DNA of 64,000 nt from Bacteroidota bacterium (GCA_029557915.1 JAKQHS010000200.1:1-64000), one strand, 5' to 3'. Counted from the first letter of the stretch, positions 54,501 through 62,981 are shown. Made by a program: numbers and translations. The notes: generated by a model not told the origin, from the sequence alone.

Positions 54501-57500
54501 TCTGTTTGATGAAACCACCCGATTGCTCAAAGAGACCGAACAACGGACGGCGGAACTGGCCGTCATAAACAGTGTGCAGGATGGTCTGGCCAGAGAACTG
54601 GATATACACGGTATTTATAACCTGGTGGGCGACCGGCTCCGCCAGTTGTTCCCGGATACGCAGACTCTGGTCATCCGTACTTTCGACCATGAAACCGGAT
54701 TGGAACATTTCCAGTATGCCGTTGAAAAGGGGCAACATATTGAAGTGGCAGCCCGTCCTTTTAACTGGGCCAACAAATTGCTCATTCAAACCAAAAAGCC
54801 CGTTGATATCAAAGAAAATTACGTAGAGACCGCCCATAAATACGGAGGTACCGGGGTCACTGCAGGTCAGGCGCCCAAATCCGCAGTCTTTGTACCGATG
54901 ATCGTGGGTGAGGTGGTGAAAGGTTCCATCAGCCTGCAAAATGTCGACCGGGAGCATGCTTTCAGCGAATCGGACCTGAGGTTGCTGACCACCCTGACCA
55001 ACAGCATGAGCGTGGCACTGGAGAATGCAAGGCTGTTTGATGAAACCAACCGTTTGTTGAAAGAAACGGAACAGCGTACCGCAGAACTGGCGGTGATCAA
55101 CAGCGTCCAGGAGGGCCTGGCCAAAGAACTCGACATGAAGGGCATCTATGACCTGGTGGGAGACCGGCTTTGTGAACTTTTTCCGGACACCCAAACCCTG
55201 GTCATCCGGACCTTCGACCACGATAAGGGCATCGAACATTTCCAGTATGCTATCGAAAAGGGCCTGCGCCTTACAGTGGAATCCCAACCTTATATCTGGG
55301 CCAGCAAGCATCTCATCCATGACCGGAAGCCCATCCTGATAAATGAAAATTACCTGGAAACCTCAAAAAAATACGGGGGAACCGGCGTCACCAAAGGAAG
55401 CCCTCCGAAGTCGGCGGTCTTTGTACCCATGCTGGTGGGGGATCTCGTAAAAGGTTCGATCAGTCTTCAGAATGTGGACCGCGAACATGCTTTCAGCGAA
55501 TCGGACCTCCGGCTGCTGACCACCATCACCAACAGCATGAGCGTGGCCCTGGAAAATGCCCGCCTCTTTGATGAGACCACCCACCTGCTGAAAGAAACCG
55601 AACAACGGACGGCGGAACTGGCCGTCATCAACAGCGTGCAGGACGGTTTGGTCCGGGAAATGGATATCAACGCAATCTATGAACTGGTCGGTAAACGCCT
55701 GTGCGACCTTTTCAATACCCAGACGGTGCTGATCCGGACCTTCGACCACGCGGCAGGAATGGAACATTGGCGCTATGTCATTGAGAAAGGAGCAAGGCAT
55801 TACAGCGAACCCCGTCCGCTCATCTGGGCCAACCGGTACATGATTGAGCACCGCAAGCCCATTTTGATCAACGAAAATTACCTGGAAACCGCTAAAAAAT
55901 TTGGCGGTTCCGGCGTATCCATGGGAAAGCCGCCCAAATCCGCGGTCTTTGTACCCATGATCGTCGGGGAAGTGGTGAAAGGCTCGATCAGCCTTCAGAA
56001 TGTGGAGATCGAAAACGCCTTTAGTGAATCGGACCTCCGCTTGTTGACCACCATCACCAACAGCATGAGCGTAGCCCTTGAAAATGCCCGCCTTTTTGAT
56101 GAAACGACCCTCCTGCTGGCGGAATCCAAACAAAGGGCCGCCGAATTGACCACGGTCAATAATATCAGCCGGGCCCTGGCTTCCCAACTGGATGTCCATG
56201 ACCTGGTGCAGATGGTAGGTGATCAGTTGAGAGACCTGTTTAAAGCAAATATTGTTTACCTGGCCTTGTGGGATCCCAAATCCAATATGATAGATTTCCC
56301 TTACCAGTACGGGGAGGACATGCCTTCCCGCAAACTGGGCGAAGGGCTGACTTCAAAAATTATCCGGGATGGCCAGCCTTTGCTGATCAATAAAGATGTG
56401 GATGAAACGACCGCCCAACTTGGGGTCCAGCCCGTGGGGGTGTCTTCCGCATCTTACCTGGGAGTGCCTATACCCGTAGGCGAACGTATTATCGGGGTGC
56501 TGAGCGTGCAAAGCACCGAGCAGGAAAACCGGTTCAATGAAAATGACCTCCGCTTGCTGACTACCATTGCCGCTTCGGTAGGAGTCGCCCTGAACAATGC
56601 AAGTTTGTTTGAAGAGGTAAAAGAAGCCCAGGCCGAAGCAGAAGCAGCCAGCAAACTGGCCGAAAAAGCCAATGAGGCCAAAAGCGCTTTTCTTTCTACC
56701 GTAAGCCATGAATTAAGGACCCCCCTCACCTCCGTGCTCGGTTTTGCCAAGATCATTAAAAAAAGGCTGGAAGAAAGAATCTTTCCCGCCACGGACATCT
56801 CTGAGCCCAGGACGGAAAAAGCCATCCAGCAAGTATCCGAAAATCTCAATGTCGTGGTATCGGAAGGCCAGCGCCTGACCAGTCTGATCAACGACGTGCT
56901 GGATCTCGCCAAGATCGAAGCGGGAAAAATGGAGTGGAACCAGGAGAGCGTATTCCTCCCGGAAGTGGCGGAAAGGGCTATTGCAGCGACGACCTCTCTA
57001 TTCGATCAAAAGTCCATCCGGCTGATTAAAGAAATCAGTACCGACCTGCCGGAAATCACCGGAGACCGGGACAAGCTGATCCAGGTCATGGTCAACCTGA
57101 TCTCCAATGCCGTGAAATTTACTCCCCAGGGGACAGTAACCTGCAAAGTTTTCCGGGACAGAGATGAGATCGTGGTCAGTGTATCCGATACGGGGATTGG
57201 GATTGCGGAAAAGGACCATGCGGCCGTTTTCGAACAATTCAAGCAGGTGGGGGACACCCTTACGGATAAACCGAAAGGGACCGGCCTGGGCCTGCCCATT
57301 TGCAAAGAGATCGTCGAACACCACGGCGGGCGCATCTGGCTCGAAAGTGAATTGGGCAAAGGAAGCACCTTTTTATTCTCATTGCCCGTAACCAAGACCA
57401 AAACACCCCGGCCCCAGCACCTGGATGAGCTGGTAAAACAGCTTAAAGAGCAAGTGGCCCTGTCTCCCTTGAGTGTCGATAAACCAGCCGCCCATATCCT

Positions 57501-58089
57501 GATTGTGGATGATGACGACTCCATCCGGTCCCTGCTCCAGCAGGAACTGGGCGATGCAGGTTACCAGATTGAAGAAGCCCGCAACGGGAAAGAGGCCCTG
57601 GCAAAGGTCAGGGAAGGGCGGCCGGACCTCATCCTCCTGGACATCATGATGCCTGAGATGAATGGATTCGATGTGGCGGCAGTGCTCAAAAACGATCCTC
57701 AGACCATGGATATCCCCATCATCGTCCTGTCCGTGGTTCAGGATAAAGCCCGCGGGTTCCGCATCGGCGTGGACCGTTACCTCAACAAACCGATTGATAC
57801 CGGTATCCTCTTTAATGAAATCGGGAATTTGCTGGAACAGGGAAAGTCAAAAAAGAAAGTGATGATTGTGGACGAAGACAGCGGGACCATAGGCACCCTG
57901 ACCGAAGTATTGAAAACAAAAGGGTACACCGTCCTTGAATCCAATGTCCTGGAACTGGTGGAGAAAGCACTGGTACACCAACCGGATATCATCATTATCA
58001 ACTCCCTTCTCTCGGGGAACCAGGAATCCATTCAGGCCCTGCAATTTGAAAAGGGGATGGAGAATGTGTTGTTTCTGGTATATCATTAA
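51565..58089 (+). CDS. 2174-aa hybrid histidine kinase: periplasmic propeller, five GAF domains, HisKA/HATPase, receiver and degenerate receiver
   Basis: A signal/anchor sequence (residues about 10-31) is followed by two-component-type propeller repeats (about 40-660) and a Y_Y_Y domain (about 695-765, 'WNTIRFDYAAPFF'). A membrane helix is at about 770-790. In the cytoplasm come four near-identical GAF modules of exactly 177 residues (anchors 820, 997, 1174, 1351) plus a diverged fifth (1527). HisKA has the phospho-accepting His1715 ('TVSHELRTPLTS'); the HATPase has 'NLISNAVKFTPQG', 'DTGIGIA' and 'GTGLGLP'. A receiver ('ILIVDDDDSIR', acceptor in 'LILLDIMMPEMNG') follows. The C-terminal unit ('VMIVDEDSG', 'DIIIINSLLSG') is a truncated receiver with Asn at the acceptor position. 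It likely senses an external ligand and passes phosphate to the response regulator 79 bp downstream. The ligand is unknown. Confidence 0.92.
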   Translation: MKLKRPCSTRFLFLLFPVAFCWTGIFSRVFSQEHSVKGLPFITNYRYQDYNADGVNWWAEEDDQGVMYFANALGILIYDGQHWDLVKPPGAPETRSLVKSKDGTIYVGTNGDLGYLARGKKGQLEFISLKEKLPGPHRQFAEVWETQIFRDEVYFRTNNKIFVWNGSAFRVLESKEGFHVGAEVKGRYFVRIWTRGLTELRQDSFHLVPNGEKFANERIYVMLPYDDQRLLIGSRTQGMFIYDGKDFTPFKTEADPFIVNTSLYGGRILSNGLIALNTFNDGMVIIDKQGKLIQRIDKSVGLQDNSVDQVFEDSRGILWMPLFNGIAKFDLRSSLTFYNEALGLPAKTVFSVGTHQDQIYAGTNNGIYKLNPVTNRFEKVEGSSGQTGNFLVNGKDLLVSGAERGLIKLEGNKGIAVIPGINYDFHLRSILRSKLDTTVLICALRSGLAIVRYSPLTGGYAVESFAPILNLGIGLISETPDGNLWLSGEGIGEVKLVKPDRSSGKWLLNENAVEVFDSRQGLPRKNITILEYEGSVYFAAEADSVFVFDEGLKRFIRDTGVILNKQFVYNADYTLLGITDPRGRIWANFGRGVFVAIPAAGGKHKIVNAPFKELKRNYPIWDIALSAGSKGEVVAWMSGREGIIRYDGNLDESVQDPFSCILRGITLNEDSVYYAGFGPPSGKALFDKGWNTIRFDYAAPFFKLENETRFSSILEGRDKHWSDWDLQNSREFGNLAAGDYTFRVKAKNIYDTESSEATFPFTVLPPWYSTWWAYLAYLLLAGALVYAIVRWRTRQLQEKHRELELMVNERTAELKQRVDELAVINSVQDGLARELDIQGIYDLVGDRLCTLFPDSQTLVIRTFDHEKGLEHWHYAKEKGVRQIVDPRPLNWNSRQLIQTKKPLDIQEHYVETAKKYGGTGVTAGQAPKSAVFVPMMLGEVVKGSISLQNVDREHAFNESDLRLLTTLTNSMSVALENARLFDETTRLLKETEQRTAELAVINSVQDGLARELDIHGIYNLVGDRLRQLFPDTQTLVIRTFDHETGLEHFQYAVEKGQHIEVAARPFNWANKLLIQTKKPVDIKENYVETAHKYGGTGVTAGQAPKSAVFVPMIVGEVVKGSISLQNVDREHAFSESDLRLLTTLTNSMSVALENARLFDETNRLLKETEQRTAELAVINSVQEGLAKELDMKGIYDLVGDRLCELFPDTQTLVIRTFDHDKGIEHFQYAIEKGLRLTVESQPYIWASKHLIHDRKPILINENYLETSKKYGGTGVTKGSPPKSAVFVPMLVGDLVKGSISLQNVDREHAFSESDLRLLTTITNSMSVALENARLFDETTHLLKETEQRTAELAVINSVQDGLVREMDINAIYELVGKRLCDLFNTQTVLIRTFDHAAGMEHWRYVIEKGARHYSEPRPLIWANRYMIEHRKPILINENYLETAKKFGGSGVSMGKPPKSAVFVPMIVGEVVKGSISLQNVEIENAFSESDLRLLTTITNSMSVALENARLFDETTLLLAESKQRAAELTTVNNISRALASQLDVHDLVQMVGDQLRDLFKANIVYLALWDPKSNMIDFPYQYGEDMPSRKLGEGLTSKIIRDGQPLLINKDVDETTAQLGVQPVGVSSASYLGVPIPVGERIIGVLSVQSTEQENRFNENDLRLLTTIAASVGVALNNASLFEEVKEAQAEAEAASKLAEKANEAKSAFLSTVSHELRTPLTSVLGFAKIIKKRLEERIFPATDISEPRTEKAIQQVSENLNVVVSEGQRLTSLINDVLDLAKIEAGKMEWNQESVFLPEVAERAIAATTSLFDQKSIRLIKEISTDLPEITGDRDKLIQVMVNLISNAVKFTPQGTVTCKVFRDRDEIVVSVSDTGIGIAEKDHAAVFEQFKQVGDTLTDKPKGTGLGLPICKEIVEHHGGRIWLESELGKGSTFLFSLPVTKTKTPRPQHLDELVKQLKEQVALSPLSVDKPAAHILIVDDDDSIRSLLQQELGDAGYQIEEARNGKEALAKVREGRPDLILLDIMMPEMNGFDVAAVLKNDPQTMDIPIIVLSVVQDKARGFRIGVDRYLNKPIDTGILFNEIGNLLEQGKSKKKVMIVDEDSGTIGTLTEVLKTKGYTVLESNVLELVEKALVHQPDIIIINSLLSGNQESIQALQFEKGMENVLFLVYH
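54022..56143 (+). repeat. Four GAF modules of 531, 531, 531 and 528 bp in tandem
   Basis: The module anchor 'ELAVINSVQ' occurs at nucleotides 54022, 54553, 55084 and 55615, with the diverged equivalent (ELTTVNNIS) at 56143. The first three spacings are exactly 531 bases and the last is 528. Long stretches of DNA identity, for example the segment encoding 'TNSMSVALENARLFDET', show expansion by tandem duplication. Confidence 0.93.
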
Positions 58090-58092
58090 GGG

Positions 58093-58136
58093 TGGATGGT
58101 GGATGGTGAATGGCGAAGGGTGAAAGGCGAAGGGAT
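58093..58136 (+). repeat. GGTGGATGGTGAATGGCGAAGGG low-complexity tract after the kinase gene
   Basis: Short G/A/T-rich degenerate units directly follow the kinase stop codon and resemble the purine-rich tract at 5636-5755. Confidence 0.55.
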
Positions 58137-58168
58137 AAAAATATTGAATGAATTAAAAAATAGAAAGA

Positions 58169-58549
58169 ATGGCTCAGAAGATCTTAATCGTGGATGATGA
58201 AGCGCATATCCGGATGCTCATCGAACAGACCCTGGAGGAGCTGGAAGACGAAGGCGTCGAATTCATCACCGCCGACAATGGGGAGAAAGCCCTGCATCTG
58301 ATTCAATCCGAAAAACCGAACCTGGTGTTCCTGGACGTCATGATGCCCAAAATGAATGGTATGGAAGTTTGCCATAAGGTTAAACGGGAACTTGGCCTGG
58401 AGGGGGTATTCATCATATTGCTCACGGCCAAAGGACAGGAATTTGACCGGCAGAAAGGGCAGGAAGTAGGCGCGGACGTTTATATGACCAAACCTTTCGA
58501 CCCGGAAATGATCCTTGAAAAAGCCCGGCAGGTACTGGCCTTGAGCTGA
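58169..58549 (+). CDS. CheY-like single-domain response regulator
   Basis: The protein has 126 residues, one receiver domain and no output domain. 'KILIVDDEAHIRML' holds the acidic pocket, 'LVFLDVMMPKMNGMEV' the phospho-accepting Asp, 'ILLTAKG' the switch Thr and 'YMTKPFDPE' the conserved Lys. It lies 79 bp after the hybrid kinase and 58 bp before a GAF-adenylate cyclase, in the same direction. It is therefore the likely partner of the kinase, acting by binding another protein, perhaps the adjacent cyclase (inference). Confidence 0.93.
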   Translation: MAQKILIVDDEAHIRMLIEQTLEELEDEGVEFITADNGEKALHLIQSEKPNLVFLDVMMPKMNGMEVCHKVKRELGLEGVFIILLTAKGQEFDRQKGQEVGADVYMTKPFDPEMILEKARQVLALS

Positions 58550-58607
58550 ACATGAGTCGTTTGAAACTAATTCACCTGAATCTAACCGGGCCATCCCTTT
58601 ATAACTT

Positions 58608-60287
58608 ATGTCTCCGCTTACTCTAAAATCCTTACTGAATAAAAGAAGTGATTTCACGGCCTGGTTGCAGTCCTGGCAGGAAATGCAAGGGAACGCTTTG
58701 GCCGTGGAAGATCAACACCACCAGTTGATATTTGGCGAGGCGGTAGCCGGCCAGTCGGAGTCCTTTCCGGTAAACCTGAATGATGAAATACTGGGTTGGG
58801 TCAAGGGAGGGCCGCAAGCCCGCCTGATCGCGCAACTCATGTCCCTTCAGCTTCAGAAAGAAGCCGAAAAGAAGAAACTGGGCGCCGAGGTCCTCAGCCT
58901 CTACCAGGAACTGAACGTCATTTACAATTTTTCTGAAAAATTGAGTCAGACCATCGAACCGGAAGTCATTGCCAAACTGACGCTGGAACAGGCCATACAT
59001 TCCATTCCCTCCCACAGCGGAGTGGTGGTACTCTGGAATGAGGAGACCAAACAGCTCCACATCCCTGCCCGCTCGGGCCTTCCCCTTTTTAATGAGGAAA
59101 AATTGCGAAGCCAGCCTGGCCTGCTTCTGAAAATCGGCTTGGGCGGGCAATCCGAAATCGTAAATGAATTCGACGTATTAAAAGATTCAGGCATCCTGGA
59201 AGCCCCCGTCCAATCCCTGATCTACGCGGCCATGAAGGCCAAACACCGGATCATGGGGGCCATCATCCTGGCCGGCATGGAGGCGGAACAATATTCCGCG
59301 GCCCACCTGAAATTGCTGGTGACCCTGGCCCTGCAATCCTCGACGGCTATTGAAAGCGCGATGTTGTATGAAAAAAATATCCGGGAGGTCCGTGAGAGGG
59401 AGGAAGCGATTTTGAGGATTCATGAAGTCACTAAAAAATTTGTTCCGAGTGAATTCATCCGTGCGCTGGGCAAGGACTCGCTCACCGATGTCATGCTTGG
59501 GGACCAGGTTGGAAAAAACGTGACGGTCCTGTTTACCGATATCCGCGATTTTACCACGCTATCCGAAAAAATGACCCCGGAGGAAAATTTCCGGTTTGTA
59601 TCCGCTTTTAATGCCCGTCTGGGTCCCGTGATCCGTGCCCACCGGGGATTTATCAACCAGTACCTTGGAGACTCGATCATGGCCTTGTTTCCGGATGCCC
59701 CGGAAGATGCGCTAGAGGCATCCATTGAGATGCAGGAGGCCATCCAGGACTTCAACCTGGAGCGGAGCCGGGAGGGTTTGCAGGCCATAAAAGCGGGTAT
59801 CGGCCTGCACACCGGGCCGCTCATCATGGGGATTACCGGCGATGAATACCGGCTGGATGCCGCGACCATTTCGGATACCGTCAATACGGCGGCCAGGATT
59901 GAAAGCCTCACCAAATATTACCGTTCTCCCTTGTTGCTGAGCGGGGACGCCTTGCTTCAGATTCAACAGGCGGAGCGGTACCATATCCGGCACCTGGGAA
60001 AGGTGCAGTTAAAGGGGAAATACAATGTGCTGAATATCGTGGAATGCATCAACGGCTATCCCGCAGAGGAGCTTCAATTGAAGCTCCGGACCCTGGATTA
60101 TTTTAACGAAGCCATGAGCGCTTATCTTAACCGTGATTTTGGCCTCGCCGCGGAAGGATTCCAACAGGTCCTCCGGTTGGATCCGGAAGATCATGCGGCG
60201 AAATATTTTATCAACATCGCGAATAAATACCAGCATCAGGGAGTGCCTGACAACTGGTCCGGAGCGGAGGCCATGATGCACAAATAA
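58608..60287 (+). CDS. GAF domain-class III nucleotide cyclase with C-terminal TPR-like tail
   Basis: The protein has 559 residues and is cytoplasmic. An N-terminal region (1-85) and a short coiled-coil ('LQKEAEKKKLGAEVLSLYQEL') precede a GAF domain (about 105-250). A helical linker ('EEAILRIHEVTKKFVPSEF') leads to the cyclase domain (about 285-460). Metal Asp are in 'VLFTDIRDFT' and 'YLGDSIMALF'; Asn and Arg are in 'ISDTVNTAARIE'. The residues that normally select the base are Gln (INQYLGD) and Ala (DAATISD) instead of Lys and Asp/Thr, so the product nucleotide is uncertain. A TPR-like tail ('LNRDFGLAAEGFQQVLRLDPEDHAA') follows. It is the third gene in the kinase-regulator-cyclase run, 58 bp after the regulator and 29 bp before the next cyclase. 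Confidence 0.88.
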   Translation: MSPLTLKSLLNKRSDFTAWLQSWQEMQGNALAVEDQHHQLIFGEAVAGQSESFPVNLNDEILGWVKGGPQARLIAQLMSLQLQKEAEKKKLGAEVLSLYQELNVIYNFSEKLSQTIEPEVIAKLTLEQAIHSIPSHSGVVVLWNEETKQLHIPARSGLPLFNEEKLRSQPGLLLKIGLGGQSEIVNEFDVLKDSGILEAPVQSLIYAAMKAKHRIMGAIILAGMEAEQYSAAHLKLLVTLALQSSTAIESAMLYEKNIREVREREEAILRIHEVTKKFVPSEFIRALGKDSLTDVMLGDQVGKNVTVLFTDIRDFTTLSEKMTPEENFRFVSAFNARLGPVIRAHRGFINQYLGDSIMALFPDAPEDALEASIEMQEAIQDFNLERSREGLQAIKAGIGLHTGPLIMGITGDEYRLDAATISDTVNTAARIESLTKYYRSPLLLSGDALLQIQQAERYHIRHLGKVQLKGKYNVLNIVECINGYPAEELQLKLRTLDYFNEAMSAYLNRDFGLAAEGFQQVLRLDPEDHAAKYFINIANKYQHQGVPDNWSGAEAMMHK

Positions 60288-60316
60288 TTTATTCATCCCT
60301 TAAGACCATTCAATAC

Positions 60317-62905
60317 ATGCCACAAACGCACGAGCTTGCCGCTATCCTGTTTGCAGACATTATGGGTTTTACCGCCATCATGCAGGAGGATGAGCGGATG
60401 GCTATGAAATACCGGGAAAAACTTAAAAAATGCCTGGAGACCGAAGTTAAACTTTATGGGGGGCGGATCGTAAAATATACCGGCGACGGAGCCTTGTGCA
60501 GTTTTAAAAGCGCCATTGATTCCATCCGGGCGGCCCTGGTGGTACAATATAATATGCTGGAGTCCCCCGCAGTGCCGCTGCGAATCGGCATTCACCAGGC
60601 GGATGTCATAGTCGAGGAGGACGATGTGTTTGGCGACGGGGTCAATATCGCCTCGAGACTGGAATCGCTGGCCCTCCCGGGGAGTATTTTTATCTCAGCC
60701 AAAGTCTATGATGACATCAAGAATCAAACGGATATCCAGACGGTTTCACTCGGGAAATACATTCTGAAAAATGTGAAAGAGCCCCTTGAAATCTATGCGG
60801 TAAGCAATCCGGGATTAAAAGTTCCCCTGAAGAAGCGACTCGAAGGAAAAGGAATAAAATACACCCGGTTCAAATCCTTGAAGAGGAAAAAGTACTTTTT
60901 GCTTCAGTGGCTCCTGCCCCTGCTGCTGTTCGGTGGGATTGGGGCTGTGGTCCTCCCGGCATGGAAGAAGAAACAAACCGCCCGGAAAGACTGGATCCCG
61001 CAGATCCAGAAAATGGTTGAAGAGAACAGCATCATCCCAACCAGGGCATTTGACCTTGCGAAGGCAGCCAGCCGTTACATTCCAAAGGATTCCTCCCTAA
61101 TCCTGCTCTGGCCGCAGATTGCCGCGTCGGTTAGCTTTGAAACCAGGCCTTCCGGGGCGGAAGTGTTCTGGAAGGATTACGACGATCTAAAAGGAGAGTG
61201 GAAATCCTTGGGGACGACCCCGCTCACCAACATCTGGTTCCCGAGAGGATTTACCCGGGTCAAAATTGAAAAACCGGGATTCATCACGGTCTATAATCCC
61301 AGAATACGCAACCTTACTTTGGATAGCCTGGGAACCTATCCTGAGCAGATGGTCCGGGTTCCTGCTTCCGAGGCCGGAATGAATATAGTCGGGCTCGAGC
61401 AGCACGGCGGGAAGTGGGTAGGTGAATATCTTATCGACCAATTCGAGGTCAGCAACAAAGCGTTTAAACAGTTTGTGGATGCCGGAGGGTACAGGGACAG
61501 TGTGTATTGGCCGCAGGTCCATTCAGCGGGAATCCCCCTCCCTTTTGAAAAGGCCGTGACTTTGTTTGTGGATAAAACGGGCCGGCCAGGACCCTCCTCG
61601 TGGGAGGCAGGCACCTATCCGGACGGGAAAGATGATCATCCGGTATCCGGCGTTTCCTGGTATGAGGCCATGGCTTATGCAAGATTTGCAGGAAAGACCT
61701 TGCCTACGGTTTTTCATTGGAGTATGGTTGCCAATACATTCAACACCTGGGGCATCATACCCAAGAGCAATTTTAATGGCCAGGGGACGGTGACGGCGGG
61801 AAGCCTGGAAGGCATAAGTTATTGGGGGGTATATGATATTGCAGGCAATGTCCGGGAGTGGTGTTCAAACGCAAGCAATAAGAAGGGTTACCGGTTTATT
61901 CTTGGGGGAGGTTGGAACGACCCCACCTATGCTTACAACGATGGCTATATCCAACCGGAATGGGACCGCTCACCGGGCAATGGTTTCAGATGCATGAAAA
62001 CTTTTCCTTCCGATACCACCCTGGGAACCTTAGCCGGCCAGGTTGATTTTGCATTCAGGGATTATTCTACTGAAAAACCGGTCGACGAAAAAACTTTTCA
62101 GGTCCTGTTGCGGCAATACGCCTACGATAAAACCCCTTTGAACCCCGAGGTCAGTCCTATCGAGGATAGCGGCGCATGGAAAATTGAAAAGATTGAACTG
62201 GATGCAGCTTATCAGCACGAACGTCTCACGGCATATTTATTCCTTCCGAGAAACCATACCCCGCCTTATCAGACCGTGGTTTTTTTTCCAGGCTCAGGGG
62301 TCATCTTTGAACGAAAATTTTCGACAAGTTCCGGCAATTCCTCCTCCCGCGCCTTTGATTTTATTCTCAAAAGCGGTAGGGCGGTTTTGTATCCGGTATT
62401 CAAAGGGACCTTTGAACGCGGCGACCAGTTGAGCTCCGATTTACAGGCGGAAACCAAATTTTACAGGGACCACGTCATATCCTGGTTTCAGGATATTGGC
62501 CGATCCCTGGACTACCTTGAAACAAGGGAAGATTTGGATATCCAAAAAATCGGCTATTATGGATACAGTTGGGGCAGCGCCATGGGTGGCATAATGTGTG
62601 CCGCGGAAACCCGGTTCAAGGCGGCTGTTTTCCATGTGGGCGGCCTGATGATGCAAAAAACATTCCCTGAAGTTGATCCCCTCCATTTTTTTCCACGCGT
62701 GAAGATTCCGGTTCTCATGCTGAACGGGAAAAACGACACTTTTTTCCCCGTGGAAACTTCCCAAAAGCCGATGTTTAATCTCATCGGGTCACCGGCGAAT
62801 GATAAAAAAATCATCATTTACGAAGGAGGCCATCTTGTTCCCCGCCAGGAGCTGGTAAAAGAAACCCTGGGGTGGTTTGATAAATATCTGGGTGTGGTGA
62901 ATTAG
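60317..62905 (+). CDS. Adenylate cyclase fused to FGE-sulfatase-like and alpha/beta-hydrolase domains
   Basis: The protein has 862 residues. Cyclase domain 1-175: Asp14 ('LFADIMGFT'), Lys53, Asp57, Asp103, Asn110 and Arg114, aligned without gaps to the cyclases at 44259 and 48754. A membrane helix is at about 197-216. A PEGA-like domain (about 273-335, 'VSFETRPSGAEVFWKDY') and a formylglycine-generating-enzyme/sulfatase-modifying-factor domain (about 340-560, 'PVSGVSWYEAMAYARFAGKTLP', 'GNVREWC', 'GFRCMK') follow. The C-terminal alpha/beta hydrolase (about 620-862) has Ser751 in 'GYSWGS', Asp807 and His839. The same downstream chain is known fused to Ser/Thr kinases; here a cyclase takes the kinase's place. 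PEGA, FGE and hydrolase parts would face the periplasm. The predicted product is cAMP; the hydrolase substrate is unknown. Confidence 0.88.
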   Translation: MPQTHELAAILFADIMGFTAIMQEDERMAMKYREKLKKCLETEVKLYGGRIVKYTGDGALCSFKSAIDSIRAALVVQYNMLESPAVPLRIGIHQADVIVEEDDVFGDGVNIASRLESLALPGSIFISAKVYDDIKNQTDIQTVSLGKYILKNVKEPLEIYAVSNPGLKVPLKKRLEGKGIKYTRFKSLKRKKYFLLQWLLPLLLFGGIGAVVLPAWKKKQTARKDWIPQIQKMVEENSIIPTRAFDLAKAASRYIPKDSSLILLWPQIAASVSFETRPSGAEVFWKDYDDLKGEWKSLGTTPLTNIWFPRGFTRVKIEKPGFITVYNPRIRNLTLDSLGTYPEQMVRVPASEAGMNIVGLEQHGGKWVGEYLIDQFEVSNKAFKQFVDAGGYRDSVYWPQVHSAGIPLPFEKAVTLFVDKTGRPGPSSWEAGTYPDGKDDHPVSGVSWYEAMAYARFAGKTLPTVFHWSMVANTFNTWGIIPKSNFNGQGTVTAGSLEGISYWGVYDIAGNVREWCSNASNKKGYRFILGGGWNDPTYAYNDGYIQPEWDRSPGNGFRCMKTFPSDTTLGTLAGQVDFAFRDYSTEKPVDEKTFQVLLRQYAYDKTPLNPEVSPIEDSGAWKIEKIELDAAYQHERLTAYLFLPRNHTPPYQTVVFFPGSGVIFERKFSTSSGNSSSRAFDFILKSGRAVLYPVFKGTFERGDQLSSDLQAETKFYRDHVISWFQDIGRSLDYLETREDLDIQKIGYYGYSWGSAMGGIMCAAETRFKAAVFHVGGLMMQKTFPEVDPLHFFPRVKIPVLMLNGKNDTFFPVETSQKPMFNLIGSPANDKKIIIYEGGHLVPRQELVKETLGWFDKYLGVVN

Positions 62906-62981
62906 TGATCAGTTATCAGTAAACCGTAAACAGTGCGGTGGGCACCCTACGGGCCGGGCATAAGGATGACAAACGTATTTT

